Both the position numbers and the translations under genes were made by a program. Under the pieces are notes generated by a model. That model was not told the DNA's origin and ran no database searches. It saw only the letters and a list, made by a program, of their open reading frames with translations. This document shows positions 12,641 to 24,581 of a stretch of 64,000 nt of DNA, piece by piece (position 1 is the first letter of the stretch; every line of letters begins with the position of its first letter). Origin of the DNA: Liolophura sinensis (Eukaryota > Mollusca > Polyplacophora > Chitonida > Chitonidae); contig NC_088301.1 in assembly GCF_032854445.1 (NCBI RefSeq), positions 56,037,187 to 56,101,186 on the forward strand. The letters are read 5' to 3'.

Positions 12641-13600
12641 GTCAGATGGTTGAACTTTCTTGTTCTCCAGACGACTTACATTACATAATGTTGCATAGGA
12701 AAAACATACGAGCCAAATTCAAAACCCAGTGTGAAGTGCCTACGATAAATTATCAGATGGCTGGTCACACAGACTTCTTTTCCGCGATGCATTGGATTTA
12801 AACTATGTTGCATAGGAAAAACACACGAGATAAAATTAGAACCCAACGCGAAATGCCTACGCAATATTGTCAAAAATATGCACAATGTGACTTCTTGTTG
12901 ATTTTTCTCGACGAGTTGGAATAAAAGATGTTGTGAGTGAAATCAGTTCTATATCTTTACGGAAAAAGCAATAAGAGAATCCTGAACCAAGAGCAAAATA
13001 CCTACCAGATATGATCAGATATTTGTGATAGGCACACTGTGTCACTACTTATTTTCTCTCCAATGTGCGCGAAATATATTGCTGTATAAAGAAAACACTT
13101 GATGGTAAATGCTATCGCATTATGTCTGCAGAGCTTGTGATGAAGGTGAAACACACGCGTCTTGCTCTCCACAACAGCCAGAAGTTTAGCAATGCAAATA
13201 ATATTTGATAGGTAAAATGCACAGAGATAAATACCAATCAGTGCAGAATGCCTACGCAACGATATCTACACATCAGTGTATTTGTCTGGCCTCTTTTATG
13301 CAATACTACACAACGATATCTACACATCAATGTATTTGTCTGGCCTCTTTTATGCAATACTACACTCTCAGACGGAACCATCACTTATTGCACTGCTTGA
13401 GTAAATAGACACCTATTCTGACCAATGTTGAGAGATTGAATGCTTGTTAGGTTGTCAGAACTTGTACCGCTTGGTTCCTCAATAATATCCTCTTGATATC
13501 CCTCTTGACAAATTAGCAGATGATACAGTATAGATAAAATACACAGGATTATAGTATCAACCAGCGCACAGTGCCTACGCAAAATCATCGGATGGCTTAT
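12641..13600 (+). repeat. Degenerate right edge of satellite array A
   Basis: Monomers become progressively unrecognisable: cores near 12720-12760, 12840-12870, 12990-13020, 13240-13260 and finally CAGTGCCTACGCAAAATCAT at about 13565. A separate 54-base direct tandem duplication (13257-13310 and 13311-13364, sharing CAACGATATCTACACATCA) lies within it. Confidence 0.65.
13257..13364 (+). repeat. 54-bp tandem duplication
   Basis: Two near-identical 54-base units, each beginning CAACGATATCTACACATCA and containing TTTGTCTGGCCTCTTTTATG. The first unit starts inside a degenerate satellite core, which suggests a recent slippage or unequal-exchange event at the array edge. Confidence 0.9.
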
Positions 13601-15587
13601 AGATAGAGACTATATTCAGTTACTGGTAACAACTCCTTTCAAGAAGGAAAGTTGAACACCTGTAATAGAGAAGAAAGTTTATTTATTGAAATGAAATATG
13701 CAAAATAAGCCTATCATTTGGTTTTGGATTGGAAATATGAACATCCAGTAAATGGTAGCATTTATAATCTGTCAGCCTGACATCCCTTTAAAAACAGTAC
13801 TCTGAGTAGATAATCTACAGTAACACGAGGACACCAACAATGCTTTCGATACCTACTACAAATGGCCTACAAGTCATTAACGACATAACCAAGCTCTGAC
13901 AACTAAATACGTAATATGTAGTAACTCAGGAATATCTAAGAATTATCGCGAGGCGATAGTCTCATTTGCCAACAAATTGTCCTGACGACGTACGGAAAAG
14001 ATGTCATGTTAATAAACTCTAACTGAGGTAAATTGAAATGAGGCCGTATTTCAACAGTTATGTGTGACCATTTACCAACTATGACACTGTCGTCGCTCCT
14101 CTGTTTTTTATTCTCTGTGCTGTACGTCCTAATTGTATTCATTTTCCACTTACCTTAAACATTACAGATTTAATTTTCTGTTGGTGACAACCCGCCTTCT
14201 CCTTCCAAGTAAGTGACCCTTGTTTGTTACCCAGTGACTTCAGACACGCCTTTATATACCTTTTCCTTAGTGCCTATGATCAGTGCAGAGATGTAATTCA
14301 TCAGCAGGGGTTACAGTCCAACAATGGATTACGATTGGGATAATCCGCTCGTGAGGGATTAACAAGAGTAGAGATCTATCACGGAGAGGTCCCTCTTCGA
14401 GAACAATTTCAGACAAGTTCTGCGCTGCGTCAAATCTAATTGGCTGATGAACAACAATACCTGTGTTTGATAAACTAAAAATGAAGGACGTCGGTCAAGA
14501 GTTAATCAGATCTTTCCCGATTGTGACATGTTGTGTCATTTCAACAAGTGTTGTGAAAAGTCGACAAAGATTTAGCCACTCCACAGAGAGAAACGGTTAA
14601 AGGGTCTGTCGGGACTTGTTGCATTATTGGAGCAGACCAACTGTGTCTGTACAAAAATCCACCAACGGCAAACCAAGCAATAATAGTTCGCGAACATACA
14701 CTCCCATCAACGGAAAATAAATGCTATGTTTCAATACTTAAGATTATCCCGAGTCTTAAAACTGATCAGCATTCAAAGAAGACAAATGCTTTCTTTAATT
14801 CAAAATGACATCAACTACGTGTACACCATAGAAATAATCTCACAATGGCCACAGATAATAGCGCGTGATATTTTCCGGAATATTTGCATGAACTAAGTTA
14901 ATATATTTTGAATAACACACATTTGGACAAGAAACATACAATATACTACTGTCACAAACTTATACATACATATCCGGCCCTGACTGCGCACAATATTGTT
15001 TTCAATTCACCCTATTAAGCGGATAAAGGTAGACATCAAAGTCTCACTATGGGTTGTGGATTATATTGTGTTGTTACAGGCCTGCCCGCCAGGGCGTTAA
15101 CAAATTTGCGCCAAGATACATAAGTAGCCATTGATATTTACCAAATATAATCAGTACTGGGGTAATACTGACATGATTTACCAAGACATGGGGACGAACT
15201 AAGCCAACAATGAACTCGTTCAAAAGGGTCTAAGTTTCCCGAACAAAACTCAACCTTGACGATAATCCCTATAAACAGATTAAAAGATTAATTCTTTATT
15301 GTTTTCTTTGCTCAACCTATGGCCAGACCGAGAGTGCTGATGTGTCAAATGAAAGGACAGGATTTTTGTTCCTGGGTTTATGTAGTTATGAGTTGGCTAG
15401 CCAAAGTCTGGTATCAGATGCGTCAATCTAGGGCACCTGAGGTAAGAGGCAAAGGGTAACGCTAGCGGTAGAAAGAAAGACTACTCTGAACCTGATTGCT
15501 TGATTGATATAAACTGGTTAAATTATCGTGTTTTAAGTTACTAATTTTGAGTCAAACCAAATACAATAACGTGGAGAGGCTTTTCCT
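13601..15587. other. Non-array spacer, no gene recognised
   Basis: AT-rich single-copy-looking DNA. No domain-bearing frame, RNA gene or intact transposon is recognised. A motif built on GATAATCC and GGATTAA at about 14338-14365 resembles a motif in the inverted arms near 38280 and one at 27455, but the match is too short to claim common origin. Confidence 0.4.
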
Positions 15588-15665
15588 TGCATCTCCCACA
15601 GCCATCCACAGGTTGCTGACAAACCTTTCCATGTCCGGAGAGTAAGAGGAGCTGTGAGCTCTGCA
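15588..15665 (+). mobile_element. Degenerate SINE relic (3' part)
   Basis: The stretch with CATCTCCCACAGCCATCC, ACAGGTTGCTGACAAACC and ATGTCCGGAGAGTAAGAGG matches, with many substitutions, the downstream half of the same SINE seen at 18481-18622. The body is recognisable from its CCATCC-CAGGTTGCTG-CCGGAGAG order. Only about 78 bases are aligned, and the 5' half is absent. Confidence 0.55.
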
Positions 15666-17092
15666 TTTTGTATTAATTTCACAAATGATGAGCTCAAACA
15701 AACCATTTCAGCCACAAGGGAGTTATTACAAACATAATCACGCTTTTTCCAGAGGAAGGAAAATCCAGTTATTTAATTAACAACATATAATTTACTCTTT
15801 GAACTTTTTAACATCCTTCATTCATGCTTTGATCTTACATGTGGTGTTGTCCTCTCAGTCTGTTGGCCCGTCCCATGCCTTTCACAGACAGAAGGAAAAC
15901 GGAATAGTAAAGGTGTTAGTTGCTAATAATTGCATGTATTAGACTTGCTAGACCCTGATTGATTACTTTCAACACAAAGCGTTGGCTATATATTAATGTT
16001 GGGTAGGAATTTCCCCACTGTGTTAGGGCTGATTTTTGTGTATAAACTTAGATATGAGTCAGTATTAAGAAAACTAGGCAATATATACTGAGACTGAAAA
16101 AGAACGACACCTTTTCTGCAATGTGTATGTTTTCATTTCTTATATACAACAGATTCGTGGCAAAAATCAATCAGTGCAAATTCAGTCAAATGTTTCTTAT
16201 TATTTTAGAATAGCTCAAATAATTACCTTTCACAAAATATTACTCTCTCATAGGCATGTGTTGCCGTTCAAAATCGGGAATAAATTTCTAAAATGATGAT
16301 CGCATTATAACTTTAGAATCATTTTAACACCATAAATAGTGGCGACTAATTCGAGATATTCCTGGTAAATACAGACAATTTGATTTGATTAGCGAATATG
16401 TTTTTTTTGCCAGAAATGTCCAGTATAAAAGTTTAAACTCAATCTGCCCCAACTTTCCAATAGTGGGTCATACACATCTGTTTCTAACATTTTTAACATT
16501 GTACAGTTATGTTTTATGATCTGTTTACATATAGTCATTTCATATAGAAATAATCTTCTTTCCTGAGTGAATGACGTGACGACAATTTGTCCATTTGTCC
16601 AAATGTGTGAAGCTAAGGCAGAATTTAAATGATGTCATTATGCACCCACCTTGATCTAGGCAGATATTCTATATTCCGCCTTTTTTTCTTGAGCGTGGTT
16701 GTCTCCGGAAAGTAATTTCGTCTACAGAAACCAACATTCTCGAGAAGAGTGAAAGGAATAACGAGACCATATATACAGAGGGATTGCAACGTATATTTCT
16801 ATGGAACGATTTCTGTGCATGCAATTATTTTGTTTTTGTTCTGATATTGTTTCGGCTGGTATAGGGTGTGTTTGCAAGCATCTATACTCTAACTCGGCTT
16901 TTATAGAAGAAAGTAAATTTACACAAGGATAGGACATGCATTATATAATGGTATGTATTGTGTTGCAAAATACCTTTGCTTTGGTATCCCTCGTGCTAAA
17001 GAGTGTTATGTGTGCATGGTATACATTATCTAACACAATCCATGGCGAAGAAACACAGAACAAATCACTACCACTGAATTATGGTGAACCAT
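15666..17092. other. Spacer without recognised genes
   Basis: AT-rich sequence with no supported feature. The open frame starting at 16936 runs into a fossil satellite monomer and has no domain. Confidence 0.4.
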
Positions 17093-17170
17093 CTGATAAT
17101 GCTGCATATATAGGAATTTCACATCGCTTTGGTTTCATCTCTGTAGATACCACATTATCAGCGGATAACA
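17093..17170 (-). repeat. Isolated fossil satellite monomer
   Basis: Reads GATAATGCTGCATATATAGG, AATTTCACA, TTTCATCTC and CCACATTATCAGCGGA in the order of the minus-orientation type-2 core (GATAATATTGCGTAGG, CATTTCACACTGGG, TTCATCTCCC, CCTACACAACATTATC). It is alone in otherwise unique DNA and opposite in orientation to arrays A and B on either side. Confidence 0.6.
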
Positions 17171-18480
17171 TCGGAATTCATCACGAAGGAACAACAATGT
17201 CTGTTATATTCTCCAGTGCCTTTTTCGCAAATATGGACAGAATGTTCACGACGACTGGCGATCTGAGAGGTCGTAATACCTATAACTGACCTGGTCTGGG
17301 GGTTGTGTGATCATTCGCGTTTACATAGGATCAATATAGTGCTCCTATGAACACCTGAAATGAAAGCGCGACTGAGAAAGATATATATGTGTTTAACCTT
17401 GAACTTTTGGATGTTGATCAGTGTGGATCCAACTATAGGTCTCCCAGTGCGACCTTGACCTGACTAAAGCGGGTATTCTTTACTAGTGGGTTTTGTCATA
17501 TCTTCACGCCCCACTCAAGGATTAATTCTCTGTTGTAACAGTTCGTGTATCTGATATGAATTACCCAAGACCTGGACCTAGATCCAAATTTTGGCGGTGA
17601 ACAACCACAGGTATATTAGTAAACCAGGAATCCCATTTCGGAATTCATTGCTCCTTTTAGCCCATTACTTCCTTTCAACCAGTCAGTGACGGTCCATGCA
17701 TAACTTAATATTACTGTACATTCTCCGGACACACAAGAACAGACGACAGAATGAATATCATCGAAACTGTTAAAACATTGTTAACACATGTCCTCATACC
17801 AGAATAATTATTAATCGAAAATTGAAAACTGACATACTAAAGCAATTCACCAACAACCAGTGCACTGCATTTGTGCCGTCTAATGAAATGAACTTATGCT
17901 TCAACTCGAACGGCTCTTAGGGCCTGCTCAGTATGGCACATGTGGGAAATTCCGTCAATTAATAGGCTATGGATCACCCTAAACACTAATATTATGCTTT
18001 CTGAGTGACGCTCTACAACAGATTTTTACTCCAATATAATGTTATATTATGAATAACTTTGCTGGAATAACAGAGCAAGTCAGGCATGCAAATAATAATA
18101 TGTTATATCAACAACATTATCTATTCTGCCATCACTGAGAAAACATATTATTATCAATATAGGTTAGTTTTCAGAGTATTAATTGACTCTAGTGGCATTC
18201 GTCTGGTCTTCACTCTGACACTGAAATATTCCTTAACATACGGAGTTAAACATCTATCAACCCAACAAATAAAATCAATCTTAATGTGGCGGTATGTAAT
18301 AGTGATAACACCGGCGCTGTAAACCATACACAATAAGTCACAGACAATCCTTTGCAATGTCTTTGGTTGGGCCTAATAACGGAGTGATGCCAAACACAGA
18401 GAGTGACAAACAGATCGACAGTCTAATCAAATTCGCAGGATTGAACAGCGGCTAGAGGAACTCAGAAATGATTTTAATTT
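17171..18480. other. Spacer without recognised genes
   Basis: No coding domain, RNA gene or repeat family identified. Overlapping frames on both strands at 18086-18357 are AT-rich and featureless. Confidence 0.4.
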
Positions 18481-18622
18481 ATTCATTTATTTCCTTCATT
18501 GGTGTTTTACGCCGTGCTCTAGAATATTTCACTTGTATGACAGCATTACAGTGGGAGGAAACCGGACAGAGACCAGGGAAAACCTATGACCATCCGCAGG
18601 TTCCCACGTCTGGCCGAGAAAC
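18481..18622 (+). mobile_element. SINE (molluscan type), partial
   Basis: Contains TTGGTGTTTTACGCCGTGCT, AGAATATTTCACTTGTATGA, GGGAGGAAACCGGACAGAG, GACCATCCGCAGGTT and CCCACGTCTGGCCGAGAAAC in this order. I recognise this sequence as a dispersed short element common in molluscan genomes. About 13 bases between CAGGTT and CCCACG appear deleted relative to the form at 15588, and the tail is missing. It is the strongest taxonomic hint in the window. Identification is from memory. Confidence 0.65.
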
Positions 18623-19419
18623 CATTTTAATTGTGCTAAATAAATTCATTCATGACTGCACATAAACTGTGGTAAACATTTGGCTGATGGGCTCATATGC
18701 ATTTTATGGAATGTACCGTGGGCTACTGGACGCTTAAAGGTGTTTGCATGGCAATCGCTAGGGCATATGAGTAATAAGTTCAATCCCAACCTTGGACAGG
18801 GAATTTGTAGATTTCCCAGCTCTCACCGTTCTTTTGGAACTTTTGTGGATAGATTGACAACGCCAGCGAGGCTCTTAATTTGCAGAGTCTCACGTTGTGT
18901 TGAAGACCACCGATATGATATGTACTTTACACATGGGAAAGTTCGTCAGTAACTTGACAGAGGTGGGTGGTTTACACCAGGCACTCAGGTTTTCTCTGCC
19001 CATAAAAGCGACCGCCATAGTATTCTTGAGTATGGCTTTAAACAACAATTAAGTAATAAAACACATATTTTACAACAAAAGAAGTAGGAACTCGTAATAG
19101 AGTTCTTGGTGTCGAAAAAAGGCTTATGGAGCGCAACATTATAAATCAGAAAACACGCTCTAATTTCATTTTCTTATGAACAACATATGGATGTGTTGAG
19201 TTTGGGTTGTTAGGTGTCACTGACTAAAGGCAATTTTGGCAACGAGTATGACTGATTTTACAGACAGCTGAATATAGACGACTCACCAAAAGAAATAGAC
19301 TACTGTAAACGGTTTTTCCTTCATAAATGGCTCATTTCAAAACACTCGAGATAAAAGTAAAAGAAAATTTACAGAAAAATATGATACAGAAAGCGTTTAA
19401 CACAGAAGCCATGCCCGCC
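18623..19419. other. Spacer leading into array B
   Basis: No feature recognised. The 90-codon frame at 18680-18952 shows no domain. Possible degenerate satellite cores begin near 19470 (AAACGCCTTCGCAATGTTAT). Confidence 0.4.
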
Positions 19420-20779
19420 ACATACAGGTATTCTGTGATATTCCTCTTTCCTCATTTACTCAGTGTGAAACGCCTTCGCAATGTTATCATGTTGTTCACC
19501 ATTGTAATGAGTGGGCGTTCAGTTGGCCTTTGTTCTTGATAAATATTATTAAATAATGTTCGTAGGAAAAACACACGAGAGAGAAACATCACTCAGTGTG
19601 AAATGCCCAGGCAATATTTCCACATTATTCAACCATCTAAAGAATAAAAGTTCTGTTGAACCTTTGTTCTTGATGAATTTCATTAAATGATGTTTAGTAA
19701 GAAAAACACACGGGAGAGGAACACAACCCGATGTGAAATATCTACGCAATATTATCATGCTGTTCACCAGTGTAATGAATGGACGTTCTGTTGGGGTTCA
19801 TTTAATAATGAATTTCATTAATAATGTTGAGTAGGAAAAACACATGGCCTACGAACATAACCCAATGTGACATGCCTTCGCAATATAATAGTATTGTTCT
19901 CCCATCTAAAGAATAGAAGTTCTGATCACCTTTGTTATTGATAAATTTCATCAAATAATGTTGAGTAGGAAAAACACACTCGAGATTCACATAACCGAGT
20001 GTGAAATGCTTAGCAATATTATCATGTTGTTCACCAGTATGAGAACATCCTGCGCAATATTATCAGATTGTTCATTAGTGTAATGACTGGAAGTTCTGTT
20101 GGCCTTTTTGAATTTTATTGAAAATGTTGTGTAGGAAAAACTCACGGGATAGGAACTCACAGTCCAGTGTGAAATGCTTACACAATGTCATGTTGTTTGC
20201 CAGTGTAATAAGTGGACGTTCTTTTGGACTGTGTTCTTTATGAATTTCATTACATAATATTGAGTAGGAAAAACACACAGGAGAGGAACATAACCCAGTG
20301 TGAAATGCCCTCGCAATATCATGTTGTTACCAGTGTAATGAGTGGGCGTTCTTTTGGCTTTTGCTCTTTATGAATTTCATTAAATAATATTGAGAAGGAA
20401 AAACACACAGGAGAGGAACATAACCCACTGTAAAATGCTTAAGCAATATTATCTCATTGTTCACTTATCTAAAAAATAATAGTTCTATTCGGTTTTGCTC
20501 TTAATAAATTTCATTAAATTGTCAAGTAGAAAAACACACGAGAGAGGGACATAACCATGAGTGAAATGCCTACGCAATGTTATTCTGTTGTTCACTCATC
20601 TAAAGAGTAAAAGTTCTGTTGGCCGTTTTTTCTTGATGAATTTCATTAAATAATGTTGGGTGGAAAAAACACACGGGAGAGGAACATAATTCAGTGTGAA
20701 ATGCCTACGCAATACTATCATGTTGTTCACCAGTGTCAAGGGTAGATCTTCTGTTTGACTCTTCTCTTGATAAATTTTA

Positions 20780-21187
20780 TTAAATAATATTGAGTAGGAT
20801 AAACACACGGGAGAGGAACATAACCCAGTGTGAAATGCCTACGCAATATTATCCTCGCCAGTCTGAAGTCTGGACGTTCTGTTGGTCTTTCTTCTTCATG
20901 GATTTCATCAAATCATGTTATATCCCAGTGTGATGCGCATAAGTAATTTTATCATATTGTGCGCCGGTCTAAAATGTGAACGTTCTGATGGCCTTTTTTC
21001 TGGATACATTGTATTACATAATATTGAGTAGGGTAAACACACGGGGGAGGAACATAATCCAGTTGGAAAGACCTTTGCATATTTATCATACTGTGCGTCA
21101 GTATAAACTGTGAACGTCTTGTTGGCAGTTTTCCTGGATGCATTTTATCTAATAGCTTTGAGTAGGAAAACCACACGGTAGAAGAAC
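20780..21187 (+). repeat. Block duplication in array B, copy 1
   Basis: A run of several atypical monomers, marked by GTGATGCGCATAAGTAATTT and TTGTGCGCCGGTCTAAAATG. It recurs almost unchanged 3,394 bases downstream. Confidence 0.85.
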
Positions 21188-24173
21188 ATAACCCAGGGTG
21201 AAATCTACGCAATATTGTCATATGGTTTACCAGTGTAAAGGGTATATCTTCTGTTTGACTCTTCTCTTGATGAATTTTATTAAATAATATTAAGTATGCT
21301 CAACGCACGGGAGAGGAACATAACCGCAGTGTGAAATGCCTGCGCAGTATTATCATGTTGTGGTAGACATTGTTCTTGATGAATTTCATTAAATAATGTT
21401 GTATAGGGTAAACAGACGGGAGAGGAACATAACAGCAGTGTGAAATGCCTACGCAGTATTACCATGTAGTTCACTAGTGTCAAAGGTAGATCTTCTGTTT
21501 GACTCTTCCTTGATAAATTTTTTAAAATAATACTGAGTAGAGTAACCACACGGGAGATGAGCATAACCCAGTGTAAAATGCTTACGCAAAATTATCAAGT
21601 TGTGGTGGACTTTGTTCTTGCTGAATTTCATTCAGTAATGTTGGGTAGGAAAAACACACGGGAGAGGAACATAACCCAGTGTGAAATGCCTACGCAATAT
21701 TATCAAGTTGTGGTGGACCTTTGTTCTTGCTGAATTTCATTAAATAATGTTGTATAGGGTAAAAACACGGGGGAGGAACATAACCGCAGTGTGAACTGTC
21801 TACGGAATTTATTATATTGTGCGTCAGTCTAAACTGTGAACGTTCTGTTGCCTTTTCTCCTGGATGCATTTCAATAAATAATGTTGAGTAGGAAAAACCA
21901 CATGGGAGAAGAATATAACCCAGGATGAAATCTCGACGCAATATTGTCATATTGTTTACCAGTGTAAAGGGTAGATCTTCTGTTTCACTCTTTTCATGAT
22001 GAATTTTTAAAAATAATATTGATTAGGGTAAACACACGGGAGAGGAATATAACCCAGTGTGAAATTCCTACGTAATATTATCATGTTGTTCACCAGTATC
22101 AAGGGTAGATCTTCTGTTTGAATCTTCTCTTGATGAATTTTATTAAATAATATTGAGTAGGGTAAACACACGGGAAAAGAACATAACCCAGTGTGAAATG
22201 CCTACGCAATATTATCAAGTTGTGGTGGACATTGTTCTTGATGAATTTCACTAAATAATGTTTTATAGGGTAAACACACGGGAGAAGAACATAACCCAGT
22301 GTGAAATGCCTACGCAATATTAACATGTTGTCCACTGGTGTCAAGAGGTAGGCCTTCTGTTTGACTCTTCTCTTGATGAATTTTATTAAAAAATATTCAG
22401 TGGGGTAAACACACGGGAGAAGAACATAACCCAGTGTGAAATGCCTACGCAATATTATCATGTTGTTCACTGGTATCAAGAGGTAGGTCTTAGGTTTGAC
22501 TCTTCTCTGGATGATTTTTTTTTTAAAAATAATATTGAGTAGGGTAAACACACGGGAGAAGAACATAACCCAGTGTGAAATGCCTACGCAATATTATTAT
22601 GTTGTGGTGGACATTGTTTTTGATGAATTTCACTAAATAATGTTTTATAGGGTAAACAGACGGGAGAAGAACATAACCCAGTGTGAAATGCCTACGCAAT
22701 ATTATCATGTTGTTCACCAGTATCAAGGGTAGATCTTCTGTTTGACGCTTCTCTTGATGAATTTTATGAAATAATATTGAGTAGGGTAAACACACGGGAG
22801 AAGAACATAACCCAGTGTGAAATGCCTACGCAATATTATCATGTTGTTCACTGGTATCAAGAGGTAGGTCTTAGGTTTGACTCTTCTCTGGATGATTCGT
22901 TTTTTTTAAATAATATTGAGTAGGGTAAACACACGGGAGAAGAACATAACCCAGTGTGAAATGCCTACGCAATATTATCATGTTGTTCACCAGTATCAAG
23001 GGTAGATCTTCTGTTTGACGCTTCTCTTGATGAATTTTATGAAATAATATTGAGTAGGGTAAACACACGGGAGAAGAACATAACCCAGTGTGAAATGCCT
23101 ACGCAATATTATTATGTTGTGGTGGACATTGTTCTTGATGAATTTCATTAAATAATGTTGTATAGCGTAAACACACTGGAGAGGAACAGAACCCAATGTG
23201 AAATGCCTACGCAATATTATCAAGTTGTGGTGGACATTGTTCTTGATGAATTTCATTAAATAATGTTGTATAGAGTAAACAGACGGGAGAGGAACATAAC
23301 GCAGTGTGAAATGCCTACGCAATATATATCATGTTGTCCACTGGTGTCAAGGGGTAGGTCTTAGGTTTGACTCTTCTCTGGATGATTCGTTTTTTTTTAA
23401 AATAATATTGAGTAGGGTAAACACACGGGAGAGGAACATAACCCAGTGTGAAATTCCTACGCAATACTATCATGTTGTTCACCAGTATCAAGGGTAGATC
23501 TTCTGTTTGACTCTTCTCTTGATGAATTTTATGAAATAATATTGAGTAGGGTAAACACACGGGAGAAGAACATAACCCAGTGTGAAATGCCTACGCAATA
23601 TTATTATGTTGTGGTGGACATTGTTCTTGATGAATTTCACTAAATAATGTTTTATAGGGTAAACAGACGGGAGAGGAACATAACCCAGTGAGAAATGCCT
23701 ACGCAATATTGTCATATTGTTCACCAGTATCAAGGGTAGATCTTCTGTTTGACTCTTCTCTTGATGAGTTTTGATAAATAATATTGAGTAGGGTAAAAAC
23801 ACGGCAGAAGAACATAACCTAGTGTGAAATGCCTACGCAATATTATAAAGTGGCTCTTTAGTCTAAAATCTCTCTTGTTTTTGCCTATTTTTCATGCTGA
23901 ATTTCTTCAAATATGCTGACTAGAAATAACACATGGGTGAGGAACACAACCCAGTGTGAAAGACCTTTGCATATTTATCATATTGTGTGTCAATTTAAAC
24001 TGTGAACGTTCTGTTACCTTTTGTCCTGGATACATTTCAATAAATAATGTTGAGAAGGAAAACCACACGGGAGAAGAACATAACCCAGTGTGAAATCCCT
24101 ACGCAATATTGTCATATTGTTTACCGGTGTCAAGGGTAGATCTTCTGTTTTACTCTTCTCTTGATGAATTTGA

Positions 24174-24581
24174 TTAAATAATAGTGAGTAGGATAAACAC
24201 ACGGGAGAGGAACATAACCCAGTGTGAAATGCCTACGCAATATTGTCCTCGCCAGTCTGAAGTCTGGACGTTCTGTTGGTCTTTCTTCTTCATGGATTTC
24301 ATCAAATCATGTTATAACCCAGTGTGATGCGCATAAGTAATTTTATCATATTGTGCGCCGGTCTAAAATGTGAACGTTCTGATGGCCTTTTTTCTGGATA
24401 CATTGTATTACATAATATTGAGTAGGGTAAACACACGGGGGAGGAACATAATCCAGTTGGAAAGACCTTTGCATATTTATCATACTGTGCGTCAGTATAA
24501 ACTGTGAACGTCTTGTTGGCAGTTTTCCTGGATGCATTTTATCTAATAGCATTGAGTAGTAAAACCACACGGTAGAAGAAC
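24174..24581 (+). repeat. Block duplication in array B, copy 2
   Basis: Second copy of the block at 20780-21187 (TTGTGCGCCG at about 24352 against 20958). The two copies differ at a handful of positions, so this event is younger than most monomer divergence. Confidence 0.85.

Noticed and set aside
12463-12801. 112-codon + frame at the edge of array A
   Set aside because: It reads through four decaying monomers, with no domain and no start or stop logic beyond the repeat.
16936-17289. 117-codon + frame
   Set aside because: Its middle is the fossil satellite monomer at 17093-17170 read in one frame. No domain.
22099-22566. 155-codon minus-strand open frame with repeated ILRRHFTLGYVLLPC units
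   Set aside because: It is the translation of head-to-tail satellite monomers. The same peptide pattern appears in many arrays in several frames, broken at random, and follows the DNA repeat rather than any coding constraint.
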